DNA of 54,746 bases from an uncultured Paracoccaceae bacterium (lineage in GTDB: Bacteria > Pseudomonadota > Alphaproteobacteria > Rhodobacterales > Rhodobacteraceae), in the NCBI GenBank assembly GCA_947503925.1, contig CANNFQ010000019.1:1-54746 (forward strand). Direction: 5' to 3'. The position numbers and the translations under genes were made by a program. The notes under the pieces were generated by a model. It worked only from the letters and a program-made list of their open reading frames with translations, ran no database searches and was not told the DNA's origin. This document shows positions 1 to 8,084 of this stretch, in pieces (the first letter of the stretch is position 1; every line of letters begins with the position of its first letter).

Positions 1-1
1 G

Positions 2-19
2 CAGTTCGACGTGAACTAA
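2..19 (+). CDS. 3' end of an upstream gene (partial)
   Basis: The window opens with a short in-frame tail encoding QFDVN followed by TAA. A perfect terminator palindrome follows 22 bases later, which supports this being the true end of a plus-strand gene that starts outside the window. Five residues do not allow the product to be identified. Confidence 0.4.
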   Translation, partial: QFDVN

Positions 20-41
20 ACCACCACTCCCCCTCCCCTCC

Positions 42-77
42 AAAAGAGCCGGTGCCAATATTGGCACCGGCTCTTTT
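42..77 (+). terminator. Rho-independent terminator
   Basis: A 36-base perfect palindrome with arms built on AAAAGAGCCGGTGCCAAT reads into a run of five T. It separates the upstream gene tail from the Nfu gene. Being symmetrical with an A-run on the left it could act in both directions. Confidence 0.85.
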
Positions 78-157
78 TCAGTTTAGAACGGTTCCAAAAC
101 TTGACTTTCAGGCAGGTGGGGCGCATATGTAAAGCCTGACAAAAAAGGTTGGCCCCC

Positions 158-721
158 ATGTTCATCCAGACTGAATCGACCCCAAATCCGGCAACCCTGA
201 AATTTCTGCCCGGCCAGAATGTGCTGGAGGTCGGCACCGCCGATTTTCCGACAGCAGAAGCGGCTGAAAAATCACCGCTTGCCCAGCGTATCTTTGCATC
301 CGGTGATGTGACTGGCGTGTTCTTCGGGATTGATTTTGTCACGGTCACCAAGGTTGACACTGTTGAATGGGACCATATCAAACCCGGTATTCTGGGCGCG
401 ATTATGGAGCATTATCAATCCGGTCAACCCGTTATGGCAGAGGATCACACCCCCGCCAGCGGCCATGCCGAACATAGCGGTGAAGATGGTGAAATTGTCA
501 ATCAAATCAAGGAACTGCTGGACACCCGCGTGCGCCCCGCAGTGGCACAGGATGGTGGCGACATCACATTCCACGGATTTGACCGGGGCATCGTATATCT
601 GCACATGCAAGGCGCCTGCGCGGGCTGTCCCTCATCAACACTGACCTTGAAAATGGGCATCGAGAACCTGTTGCGCCATTACATCCCTGAGGTGGTCGAG
701 GTGCGGCCCGTTGCCGCCTGA
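158..721 (+). CDS. NifU/NfuA-like Fe-S cluster carrier
   Basis: This 187-aa protein is an iron-sulfur carrier that delivers clusters to apo-enzymes in the cytoplasm. It has an N-terminal Nfu_N domain (about residues 1-90, beginning MFIQTESTPNPATLKF) and a C-terminal NifU-like domain (about 110-185) with the cluster-binding CAGC motif. An upstream TTG at 149 keeps the frame open, but ATG 158 matches the family start and lies 9 bases after an AAAAAAGG ribosome-binding site. The end overlaps the TTG start of tsaB, so the two are probably translationally coupled. Aerobic Fe-S enzymes in this window (SdhB) are plausible clients, but that is inference. Confidence 0.93.
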   Translation: MFIQTESTPNPATLKFLPGQNVLEVGTADFPTAEAAEKSPLAQRIFASGDVTGVFFGIDFVTVTKVDTVEWDHIKPGILGAIMEHYQSGQPVMAEDHTPASGHAEHSGEDGEIVNQIKELLDTRVRPAVAQDGGDITFHGFDRGIVYLHMQGACAGCPSSTLTLKMGIENLLRHYIPEVVEVRPVAA

Positions 722-1382
722 ACCCAAACTGATTGCCTTTGATACATCGGCGGCGCATTGCGCCGCCGCTTTGCTGTTGGGCGACCGGGTTGTCACCCGC
801 GTCGATGAAATGGCCAAAGGTCAGGCCGAGCACCTGATGCCAATGCTGGAAGAGATGCTTGCCGCCGAAGGGCTAGGCTGGTCCGATCTGGATGCAGTTG
901 GCGTGGGCATTGGCCCGGGCAATTTTACAGGTATCCGCATTGCGGTCAGTGCCGCGCGCGGGCTGGCATTGGGGCTGGGAAAACCCGCGATTGGCGTCTC
1001 GACCCTCGAAGCGCAGGCATTTGGATTGGTTGAGTATGGTCGCTCGATCGTGTCCTGCCTGGATGCCCGCCGAGGTCGCGCTTACATGCAGGTATTTGCC
1101 CGCAATCTTGATCTGCCACCGCCGGCTTTGGTTGAAATGTCGAAAGAGTCATTTCCGCGTGGGTATGACGGCCTTGCTCCCCAGATCGTCGGCCCGATTG
1201 CGGCAGAGGTTGCCGCGCTGACCGGCGATCCAGTGGTCCAACCCACTTGCCCCACCATCGAAGCCATCGCACGACTTGCCGCCGCCCGTATCGGCACGGA
1301 TCATGGCCGTCCTGCCCCGCTATACATCCGCAGTGCCGATGCCGCCCCGCCCCGCGACCCGGCCCCCGTCATCCTGTCATGA
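711..1382 (+). CDS. tsaB: tRNA threonylcarbamoyladenosine biosynthesis protein TsaB
   Basis: This 223-aa protein belongs to the TsaB/YeaZ family, the ASKHA-fold partner of TsaD in the complex that makes t6A37 on ANN-decoding tRNAs. The N-terminus LIAFDTSAAHCAAALL and the GIGPGNFTGIRIAVSAARGLA segment (about residues 66-85) are characteristic. The only start matching family N-termini is TTG 711, which overlaps the last codons of the Nfu gene by 11 bases. The stop overlaps the ATG of the next gene (ATGA). Length fits the family. Confidence 0.92.
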   Translation: MPPEPKLIAFDTSAAHCAAALLLGDRVVTRVDEMAKGQAEHLMPMLEEMLAAEGLGWSDLDAVGVGIGPGNFTGIRIAVSAARGLALGLGKPAIGVSTLEAQAFGLVEYGRSIVSCLDARRGRAYMQVFARNLDLPPPALVEMSKESFPRGYDGLAPQIVGPIAAEVAALTGDPVVQPTCPTIEAIARLAAARIGTDHGRPAPLYIRSADAAPPRDPAPVILS

Positions 1383-1798
1383 CACCTGCCGCGCTTTCGG
1401 TCCTGCACAGGGCGGCCTTCTGCGATGGACGCGGATGGTCGGAGGACGAGTTTACGACCCTTTTGGCACAAAAAGGCGTTAGTCTATGCACGACCGCGCA
1501 TGCCTTTGCCCTGATCCGAGTGATTATGGATGAGGCAGAATTGCTGACCCTCGCCACCGACCCGGCGCATCAGCGCAAAGGCGAAGCCCGCGTTACCCTG
1601 CAAGATGCGGAAAACCGCGCCGCAGAGGCTGGAGCCACGAGGATTTTTCTGGAAGTTGCGGCGGATAACAACGCGGCACGCGGCCTTTACCAGAGCAGCG
1701 GGTATACACAGATAGGGCAGCGCCCCGCCTATTATGCCCGTCGGGGTGGCCGGCCTGTGACAGCGCTGGTGCTTGGCAAGGACATGAAAACAGCGTGA
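1379..1798 (+). CDS. rimI: GNAT N-acetyltransferase, RimI-like
   Basis: This 139-aa GNAT-fold protein probably acetylates the N-terminal alanine of ribosomal protein S18, as RimI does. The acetyl-CoA loop is visible as DPAHQRKGEARVTL (about residues 61-74), and the C-terminal half carries the typical LEVAADNNAARGLYQSSGY motif. The open frame extends back to 1247, but that part overlaps tsaB; ATG 1379 sits in an ATGA overlap with the tsaB stop. The tsaB-rimI pairing is common in bacteria and supports the call. The usual glycine-rich Q/RxxGxG/A loop ends here with GEA rather than GxG, a small deviation. Confidence 0.85.
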   Translation: MTPAALSVLHRAAFCDGRGWSEDEFTTLLAQKGVSLCTTAHAFALIRVIMDEAELLTLATDPAHQRKGEARVTLQDAENRAAEAGATRIFLEVAADNNAARGLYQSSGYTQIGQRPAYYARRGGRPVTALVLGKDMKTA

Positions 1799-1938
1799 CC
1801 CTGCGTCAACCTGTTGATAAGTCACAATTTGCTGCCTGTCCGCCGCCGAAACCACCAAAAAACCTGTTGATCTTCCCGTCGCGGCAATGCCTTATCTGGT
1901 GATGACCCGACAAAGATCGGCTCGGATTCAAACTGAGG

Positions 1939-1964
1939 GGGCGTCTACCCGCCCGTAAAACCTC
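1939..1964 (+). promoter_or_regulatory. Candidate structured 5' leader of the nucleoside-importer operon
   Basis: About 25-50 bases upstream of the binding-protein start the sequence forms GGGCG-TCTACC-CGCCC. A second stem segment, GAGG (1935-1938) with CCTC (1961-1964), is separated from it on the 3' side by GTAAAA. TCTACC and CCGTAAA also occur as conserved blocks in purine riboswitches, but here the spacing and P3 stem do not match. It is therefore only a candidate cis-acting RNA, possibly purine-related. Confidence 0.35.
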
Positions 1965-1988
1965 GCGTAACGACCTGGGAGATACAAA

Positions 1989-2984
1989 ATGACCCTTATG
2001 CAGAAATTCCTTGGCGCGTCTGCTGCGCTGGCCCTGACGGCTGGTGCTGCGGCAGCAGACCCCGCCATCCTGTTCGACCTTGGCGGCAAGTTCGACAAAT
2101 CCTTTAACGAAAGCGCCTATAACGGGGCGGAGCGTTGGGCCGAAGAAACCGGCGGCAAATATGCCGAGGTTGAAATCCAGTCCGACGCGCAGCGCGAACA
2201 GGCGATCCGCCGTTTCGCCGAATCTGGCGCCAACCCCATCGTGATGGCTGGTTTTTCCTGGGCGACACCGCTGGGCGAAGTTGCGGCTGACTATCCTGAC
2301 ACGAAATTCGCGATCATCGACATGGTTGTTGATGCGCCAAACGTGCGTTCGGTGGTCTTTAACGAACATGAAGGCTCCTACCTTGTTGGTATGATGGCCG
2401 CGATGGCGTCCGAAACCGGCACAGTGTCCTTTGTCGGCGGTATGGATATTCCGCTGATCCGTAAATTCGCCTGTGGCTATGCCCAAGGCGCAAAAGCGGT
2501 GAATGCGGATGCAACCGTGATCGCCAATATGACAGGTACAACGCCTGCCGCATGGAACGATCCGGTAAAAGGGTCCGAACTCACACTGGCCCAGATCAGC
2601 CAGGGTTCCGATGTTGTATTTGCCGCCGCTGGTGGCACAGGCGTTGGTGTGCTGCAAACAGCCGCGGATGAGGACATCCTGTCGATCGGTGTGGATGCGA
2701 ACCAGAACTACCTGCACCCCGGTGAGGTGCTGACATCAATGATGAAGCGGGTTGATAACGCGGTTTATGAGGCGCTGACACAAGGGGCGGACCTTGAAAC
2801 AGGCTTCAACGTCATGGGTGTGGCAAATGAAGGTGTCGGTTATGCGCTGGATGAGTTCAACGCAGAGCTTGTGTCGGATGAAATGAAGACCGCTGTTGAC
2901 GCCGCGGCCGCTGAAATTGCGGCTGGCAGCCTGGTTGTGCATGACTATTCCAGCGATGAAAGTTGCCCGGTTCTGGAATTCTGA
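1989..2984 (+). CDS. BMP family nucleoside ABC transporter substrate-binding protein
   Basis: This 331-aa periplasmic binding protein of the BMP/PnrA/Med family probably captures purine nucleosides. A cleavable signal peptide occupies about residues 1-22 (hydrophobic core ASAALALTAGAAA, cleavage before DPA) without a lipobox cysteine. The mature part starts ILFDLGGKFDKSFNESAY, the family's hallmark N-terminus with the ligand-contacting DKSFN. Substrate class is inferred from the family and from the PNP gene ending the operon. A GGGAG ribosome-binding site lies just upstream, and a terminator-like hairpin follows, as expected when the binding protein must be made in excess. Confidence 0.93.
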   Translation: MTLMQKFLGASAALALTAGAAAADPAILFDLGGKFDKSFNESAYNGAERWAEETGGKYAEVEIQSDAQREQAIRRFAESGANPIVMAGFSWATPLGEVAADYPDTKFAIIDMVVDAPNVRSVVFNEHEGSYLVGMMAAMASETGTVSFVGGMDIPLIRKFACGYAQGAKAVNADATVIANMTGTTPAAWNDPVKGSELTLAQISQGSDVVFAAAGGTGVGVLQTAADEDILSIGVDANQNYLHPGEVLTSMMKRVDNAVYEALTQGADLETGFNVMGVANEGVGYALDEFNAELVSDEMKTAVDAAAAEIAAGSLVVHDYSSDESCPVLEF

Positions 2985-3010
2985 TCCAATAACGAAGGCC
3001 AATAAAAACC

Positions 3011-3042
3011 AAGGCCGCGCAGATTTATCCGCGCGGCCTTTT
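3011..3042 (+). terminator. Intra-operon hairpin (attenuator/terminator)
   Basis: AAGGCCGCGC and GCGCGGCCTT form a perfect 10-bp stem around a 10-base loop and are followed by TT. The hairpin sits between the binding-protein gene and the ATPase gene. A partial stop or 3' stabiliser at this place would give more binding protein than membrane components. Confidence 0.75.
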
Positions 3043-3065
3043 GCGTAAGAACAACAGGTGCCCCG

Positions 3066-4670
3066 ATGACCGACCAAGCCCCCGCAATTGAGCTCAAAGG
3101 CATCTCCAAAGCGTTTGGCCCAGTACAGGCCAACAAAGATATCTCAATCAGGGTTATGCCCGGTACGATCCACGGGATCATCGGTGAAAACGGGGCAGGC
3201 AAATCGACGCTGATGTCGATCCTTTACGGATTTTACAAGGCCGACGCGGGCGAGATTTTCATTGCCGGTCAAAAAACATCGATCCCCGACAGTCAGGCGG
3301 CAATCGCAGCCGGGATTGGCATGGTATTTCAGCATTTCAAACTGGTCGAAAACTTCACTGTTCTCGAAAACGTCATTCTGGGTGCCGAAGACAGCGGATT
3401 GCTGCGCCCGTCATTGGCTCGCGCCCGCCGCGAGTTGAAATCACTGGCTGAAGAATACGAATTGAACGTCGACCCTGACGCCCTGATCGAAGAGGTCGGC
3501 GTCGGTATGCAGCAGCGTGTTGAAATCCTCAAAGCCCTGTATCGCAGGGCCGATATCCTGATCCTTGACGAACCAACCGGGGTGCTGACCCCGGCAGAGG
3601 CGGATCACCTGTTCCGCATTCTTGAGAACCTCAAACGCGAGGGCAAAACCATCATCCTGATCACGCATAAACTGCGCGAGATCATGGAGATTACCGACAC
3701 CGTCAGCGTGATGCGACGCGGCGAAATGACATCGACTGTCAAGACCGCCGACACCAACCCCGCCGATCTGGCCGAACGAATGGTTGGCCGCAAGGTGTTG
3801 CTGCGTGTCGACAAGGCGCCCCCCAAGATTGGCCGCACTATCCTTGAAGTCCGCGACCTGAACGTGACCGATGACAAAGGCGTGCATCGCCTCAAAGGGG
3901 TTAGTTTTGATGTGCATGCGGGCGAAATTCTGGGCATTGCCGGGGTGGCCGGGAACGGCCAGTCCGAATTGCTGGAAGTCTTGGGCGGCTATGAACGTGC
4001 GACCGGGTTGATCAAGGTGAATGGCGAGGAAATTGACCTGACAGGTGCCAAGTCAGACGGGCAAAGCCGCCGTTTGCGTGGCATCGCCCATGTGCCCGAG
4101 GATCGGCAGCGCGAAGGCCTGATCATGGACTACATGGCCTGGGAAAACACCGCCTTTGGGTATCACCATGCCGATGAATACCAGCGATCCAGCCTGTTCA
4201 TGGACAACGCCGCCATCCGACAAGACACGATAGAAAAAATGGAGCGTTTCGACGTCCGCCCGCCCGATCCCAAACTGGCCGCGAAGAATTTCTCCGGCGG
4301 CAATCAGCAAAAAATCGTGCTGGCGCGCGAGATCGAGCGCAATCCAGACTTGCTCTTGATCGGTCAGCCCACACGCGGTGTGGACATTGGTGCCATCGAA
4401 TTTATCCACCAGCAGATTGTTGCACTAAGGGATCAGGGCAAGGCAATTTTGTTGGTTTCTGTGGAGTTAGAGGAAATTTTGTCGCTCTCTGACCGGATCG
4501 CCGTTATGTTTGACGGAAAAATGATGGGCGAGCGGATGCCTCAAGAAACGGACGAAAAAGAGCTTGGTCTGCTGATGGCAGGGATGACGACCGAGCCGCA
4601 GGGATCGCTGCATGAAGCGGTCGAGGCCAATCTGGCCCATGCTGGCGGTGACGCCGGCAAGGAGGTCTAA
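3066..4670 (+). CDS. Nucleoside ABC transporter ATP-binding protein (double ABC)
   Basis: This 534-aa fused ATPase has two ABC domains, as in ribose/nucleoside (CUT2-like) importers. Domain 1 has a clear Walker A, GENGAGKST at residues 40-48, and Walker B ILILDEPTGVLTP, but a degenerate signature (VGVGMQQR). Domain 2 has a degenerate Walker A (AGVAGNGQSE), a clean FSGGNQQK signature and LLLIGQPTRGVD at Walker B. This asymmetry is normal for the family. It energises uptake through the two downstream permeases and ends 4 bases before the first permease ATG. Confidence 0.94.
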   Translation: MTDQAPAIELKGISKAFGPVQANKDISIRVMPGTIHGIIGENGAGKSTLMSILYGFYKADAGEIFIAGQKTSIPDSQAAIAAGIGMVFQHFKLVENFTVLENVILGAEDSGLLRPSLARARRELKSLAEEYELNVDPDALIEEVGVGMQQRVEILKALYRRADILILDEPTGVLTPAEADHLFRILENLKREGKTIILITHKLREIMEITDTVSVMRRGEMTSTVKTADTNPADLAERMVGRKVLLRVDKAPPKIGRTILEVRDLNVTDDKGVHRLKGVSFDVHAGEILGIAGVAGNGQSELLEVLGGYERATGLIKVNGEEIDLTGAKSDGQSRRLRGIAHVPEDRQREGLIMDYMAWENTAFGYHHADEYQRSSLFMDNAAIRQDTIEKMERFDVRPPDPKLAAKNFSGGNQQKIVLAREIERNPDLLLIGQPTRGVDIGAIEFIHQQIVALRDQGKAILLVSVELEEILSLSDRIAVMFDGKMMGERMPQETDEKELGLLMAGMTTEPQGSLHEAVEANLAHAGGDAGKEV

Positions 4671-4674
4671 GGCC

Positions 4675-5769
4675 ATGGACGTGATGCCAAAATGGGCCGA
4701 TGTTGTCCTGATCCCACTGATTTCAATCCTGCTGGCGGCCATCCTTTCCGCACTGGTCATTCTCGCCATCGGGGAAAACCCGTGGGAGGCGCTCAAACTG
4801 ATGGTGCAAGGCGCGTTGGGATCCACCTATGGCTGGGGCTACACGCTTTATTACGCGACCAACTTCATCTTTACCGGGCTGGCCGTGGCCATCGCCTTTC
4901 ATGCCCGTATGTTCAACATCGGCGGTGAAGGTCAGGCCCTTTTGGGTGGACTTGGTGTCGCGATCATCTGCCTTTACATCCCCTGGCCGCATTGGACGCT
5001 GGCCTTGTTGGGGGCGGCGATTGGTGCCGCGATTTTTGGGGCTGCATGGGCGGCGATCCCGGCCTTTTTGCAGGCCAAGCGCGGCAGCCATATCGTGATC
5101 ACCACGATCATGTTCAACTTTATCGCCGCTGCATTGCTGAACTATTTCCTGATTGGCGCGCTGAAAGTGCCCGGTTCGATGGAACCAGCATCGGCCAAGT
5201 TTCCCGAGGCGGCGCATCTGCCATCCTTTCAGGACATGTTCAGCTTTGGCGAAAGCACCCTGTTCCGTGGTGCCCCGGCCAACATCACTTTTTTCGTGGC
5301 CGTGGCCGCTTGTGTCGCCCTTTGGGCGCTGATCTGGCGGACCCGGCTGGGGTATGAAATCCGCGCATTTGGTCATTCGGAATCCGCGGCCAAATATGCG
5401 GGCATCAGCCCGACCAAGATTATCATGGTTGCCATGCTTATATCAGGCGCACTTGCCGGCATGATGGCCATCAACAACGTCCAGGGCGAGGCCGAACGGC
5501 TGGTCCTGAACGCAGTGGAGGGGGCGGGCTTTATCGGCATCGCCGTCGCACTGATGGGGCGCAGCCATCCCTTTGGGGTATTTCTGGCGGCCCTTCTTTT
5601 CGGCTTTCTATATCAAGGCGGCGCAGAACTCGCCCTATGGACGTCGATCCCCCGTGAATTGATCATCGTAATACAGGCATTGGTGATCCTGTTCACGGGC
5701 GCACTGGATAACATGGTGCGCATGCCGCTTGAGCGGCTATTCCTATCAATGAGGAGAGCAAAACAATGA
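4675..5769 (+). CDS. Nucleoside ABC transporter permease 1
   Basis: This 364-aa inner-membrane protein has repeated hydrophobic segments and the BPD_transp_2 family motif FNIGGEGQALLGG (about residues 80-92). It forms half of the transmembrane channel of the BMP-type importer. The open frame extends back to 4612, but ATG 4675 directly follows the ATPase stop and has an AGGAGG site in the end of that gene. Its TGA overlaps the next start by ATGATG, so translational coupling is likely. Confidence 0.93.
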   Translation: MDVMPKWADVVLIPLISILLAAILSALVILAIGENPWEALKLMVQGALGSTYGWGYTLYYATNFIFTGLAVAIAFHARMFNIGGEGQALLGGLGVAIICLYIPWPHWTLALLGAAIGAAIFGAAWAAIPAFLQAKRGSHIVITTIMFNFIAAALLNYFLIGALKVPGSMEPASAKFPEAAHLPSFQDMFSFGESTLFRGAPANITFFVAVAACVALWALIWRTRLGYEIRAFGHSESAAKYAGISPTKIIMVAMLISGALAGMMAINNVQGEAERLVLNAVEGAGFIGIAVALMGRSHPFGVFLAALLFGFLYQGGAELALWTSIPRELIIVIQALVILFTGALDNMVRMPLERLFLSMRRAKQ

Positions 5770-6188
5770 TGGCAGGACCATTCAAAATCGGTGTCGAGGA
5801 TGACACCGGTGCCGATCTGGGCTTTGTGCTCAGTTGTCTGGCACTTGGCATGATCACAATGCAGGAATTCCACCAATGGATCCGGCACGTGATCGCACAA
5901 TCCCCCGGCGGTGACGTTCCCCCGCATCTGGAGGCGCTGTTGGCGCTGCAAAAACCGGCAAGCGTCTTTCGCCCCAACGAAGCTGTGATGCGCCGTATCC
6001 CACATGACCCGTTCATCACCGATGACCGGTTCGACGCGATGCTGGGGCTGCAATATTTCCTGCGCCGGGACAAAACCCAGGCCGTGGATATGACCCAGGC
6101 CGAAGCCGAAGGCGCGTTGCGCAAACACCCCGAAGTGGCTGATCGCTTTTTCGCGCTCTTCCCCTTCCTGATGGAGAAAGTAGCCTAA
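5766..6188 (+). CDS. Conserved hypothetical protein embedded in the importer operon
   Basis: This 140-aa soluble protein has no signal peptide or membrane segment, and I recognise no domain. It starts MMAGPFKIGVEDD in an overlap with permease 1 and ends 2 bases before permease 2. It is rich in helices by eye, with a VFRPNEAVMRRIPHDPFI segment near residues 64-81 and a C-terminus ending in FFALFPFLMEKVA. Its tight placement between two subunits of one channel suggests a job tied to nucleoside uptake or its regulation, but this is only inference. Confidence 0.75.
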   Translation: MMAGPFKIGVEDDTGADLGFVLSCLALGMITMQEFHQWIRHVIAQSPGGDVPPHLEALLALQKPASVFRPNEAVMRRIPHDPFITDDRFDAMLGLQYFLRRDKTQAVDMTQAEAEGALRKHPEVADRFFALFPFLMEKVA

Positions 6189-6190
6189 AG

Positions 6191-7159
6191 ATGGACTTTG
6201 CCACCCTTCTGCAAATGCTGGACGCCACGATGCGTCTGGCAACCCCGCTTCTGCTGGCCTGTCTGGCAGGTCTTTATTCGGAGCGGGCCGGTATCTTTGA
6301 TATCGGGCTGGAAGGGAAGATGTTGGCAGCCGCATTTTTGTCGGCTGCCATTGCCGCTGTCACAGGCAATGTCTGGGTTGGCCTCTTGGCGGGGATTGGC
6401 GCATCGATTGCCCTTTCCGTCATACATGGCCTTGCCTCGATCACCTTTCGCGGCAACCAGCTGATTTCCGGTGTCGCCATCAATTTTCTGGCGGCTGGGC
6501 TGACGGTTGTGGTCGCCCAAAGCTGGTTCCGTCAGGGCGGGCGGACACCACAATTGACCGATGGGGGCCGGTTTGAACCCATCACCCTGCCCTTTGCAGA
6601 GGCTTTGCGCGATGTGCCCGTGATTGGTCCAATCTACTATGAACTGATTTCCGGACATACCCCGCTTGTCTATGTCGCCCTGCTGATGGTGCCACTGACA
6701 TGGTGGGTGCTTTATCGGACCCGGTTTGGCCTGCGCCTGCGGGCGGTGGGTGAAAACCCGGCAGCTGTCGACACCGCTGGCGTGTCCGTTATCACGCTGC
6801 GCTATGCCGCTGTTGCAATTTGCGGTGTGCTATGTGGCATTGCCGGTGCGTATCTGGCGACCGCCCTGCAGGCCGGTTTCGTCAAGGATATGAGCGCAGG
6901 TCGCGGCTTTATTGCGCTGGCCGCGCTGATTTTTGCAAAATGGCGGCCATGGTATGCGCTTTATGCCTGCCTGCTGTTTGGGTTCCTGCAGGCGATGTCC
7001 TTGCGCCCTGATGTCATTGAAAACGTGCTGAACTTCCGGGTGAATGGGCAGCTGCTGGATGTACTGCCCTACATCCTGACTGTTGTTATTCTGGCCGGTT
7101 TTGTGGGTAAGGCGATTCCGCCACGTGCGGGGGGGGAACCTTATGTCAAAGAACGCTGA
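6191..7159 (+). CDS. Nucleoside ABC transporter permease 2
   Basis: This 322-aa multi-span membrane protein is the second channel subunit. It carries the family motif IFDIGLEGKMLAAAF (about residues 36-50) and the ALIFAKWRPW / LFGFLQAM segments near the C-terminus. It overlaps the following phosphorylase gene by 17 bases. Together with permease 1 it forms the heterodimeric transmembrane domain expected for BMP-type nucleoside importers. Confidence 0.93.
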   Translation: MDFATLLQMLDATMRLATPLLLACLAGLYSERAGIFDIGLEGKMLAAAFLSAAIAAVTGNVWVGLLAGIGASIALSVIHGLASITFRGNQLISGVAINFLAAGLTVVVAQSWFRQGGRTPQLTDGGRFEPITLPFAEALRDVPVIGPIYYELISGHTPLVYVALLMVPLTWWVLYRTRFGLRLRAVGENPAAVDTAGVSVITLRYAAVAICGVLCGIAGAYLATALQAGFVKDMSAGRGFIALAALIFAKWRPWYALYACLLFGFLQAMSLRPDVIENVLNFRVNGQLLDVLPYILTVVILAGFVGKAIPPRAGGEPYVKER

Positions 7160-7949
7160 GGGTCTCGCTGCCCAGATCAAGGCCATTGCGGGCGGCGCCC
7201 CTGTTCGTGTGGGCCTGATTCTTGGGTCTGGTCTGGGTCATATTGCCGATGCTGTTGACGGCACTGCCATTCCTTATGGTGATCTACCCGGCTTTCCCCA
7301 TGCAGGCGTGTCCGGGCATAATCCGGACCTTGTGATTGGCGACCTTGAAGGCGTGCGCGTGGCGGTTTTTGGTGGGCGGTCCCACTATTACGAACATGGC
7401 AAAGCGGACGCGATGCGTCTGCCGCTGGAAGTGCTGCGTGCTTTGGGAGCCGAGGTGATGATCGCCACCAATGCGGCTGGATCAATGCGCCCTGACATGC
7501 CCACCGGGTCAATCATGTGCCTGTCTGACCACATCAACTTTTCTGGATTGAACCCGTTGATCGGTGAACCAACCGATGCCCGGTTTGTCCCGATGATGGA
7601 CGCCTATGACCCGCAGATCAGGGCCAGCCTGCGAGCCGCAGCCGATGCAACCGGCACCGATATGGCCGACGGTGTCTATGCCTGGTATTCAGGCCCCTCA
7701 TTTGAAACACCAGCCGAGATCAAGGCGATTGCGACACTGGGCGCCGATGCCGTTGGCATGTCGACAGTGCCCGAAGTTATCCTCGCCCGTTTTCTTGGGC
7801 TGAAATCGGCGGCGATTTCAACGATTACGAATATGGCTGCGGGCATGGGCGACGAAGCGATCAGCCATGAGCACACAAAGGCCATGGCGCCCATCGGTGC
7901 GGCCAAGCTGGAAACCGTACTCCGGCAATTTCTGCGCGACCTAAAATAG
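7143..7949 (+). CDS. Purine nucleoside phosphorylase (trimeric PunA/PNP type)
   Basis: This 268-aa cytoplasmic enzyme cleaves purine nucleosides with phosphate to base and ribose-1-phosphate. Family features are LGSGLGHIAD (phosphate loop, about residues 28-37), GGRSHYYEHG (77-86), ATNAAGSMRPDMPTGSIM (109-126) and VGMSTVPEVILA (about 207-218), typical of the low-molecular-mass trimeric PNP class. The frame is open from 7083, but ATG 7143 gives the family N-terminus. It overlaps permease 2, so uptake and cleavage are co-expressed. A second, unrelated-fold PNP (DeoD) lies at 19.4 kb. Confidence 0.92.
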   Translation: MSKNAEGLAAQIKAIAGGAPVRVGLILGSGLGHIADAVDGTAIPYGDLPGFPHAGVSGHNPDLVIGDLEGVRVAVFGGRSHYYEHGKADAMRLPLEVLRALGAEVMIATNAAGSMRPDMPTGSIMCLSDHINFSGLNPLIGEPTDARFVPMMDAYDPQIRASLRAAADATGTDMADGVYAWYSGPSFETPAEIKAIATLGADAVGMSTVPEVILARFLGLKSAAISTITNMAAGMGDEAISHEHTKAMAPIGAAKLETVLRQFLRDLK

Positions 7950-8084
7950 GTCCAAAAGTTAATAGTTGATAAGTCCAAGTGGCGGAAATGCTGCGTTTGC
8001 AGCATTAAATGACCTCAGCCATTTGACAGGCTCGCCAGAAAGTTCTTTGTTGCGCGCAGCGGCACAAGCGCCCCGGACCAGTTC

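Noticed and set aside
1806..2717. 303-aa minus-strand open frame opposite the BMP gene
   Set aside because: The plus strand encodes an unmistakable binding protein, and the minus translation shows no recognisable protein pattern.
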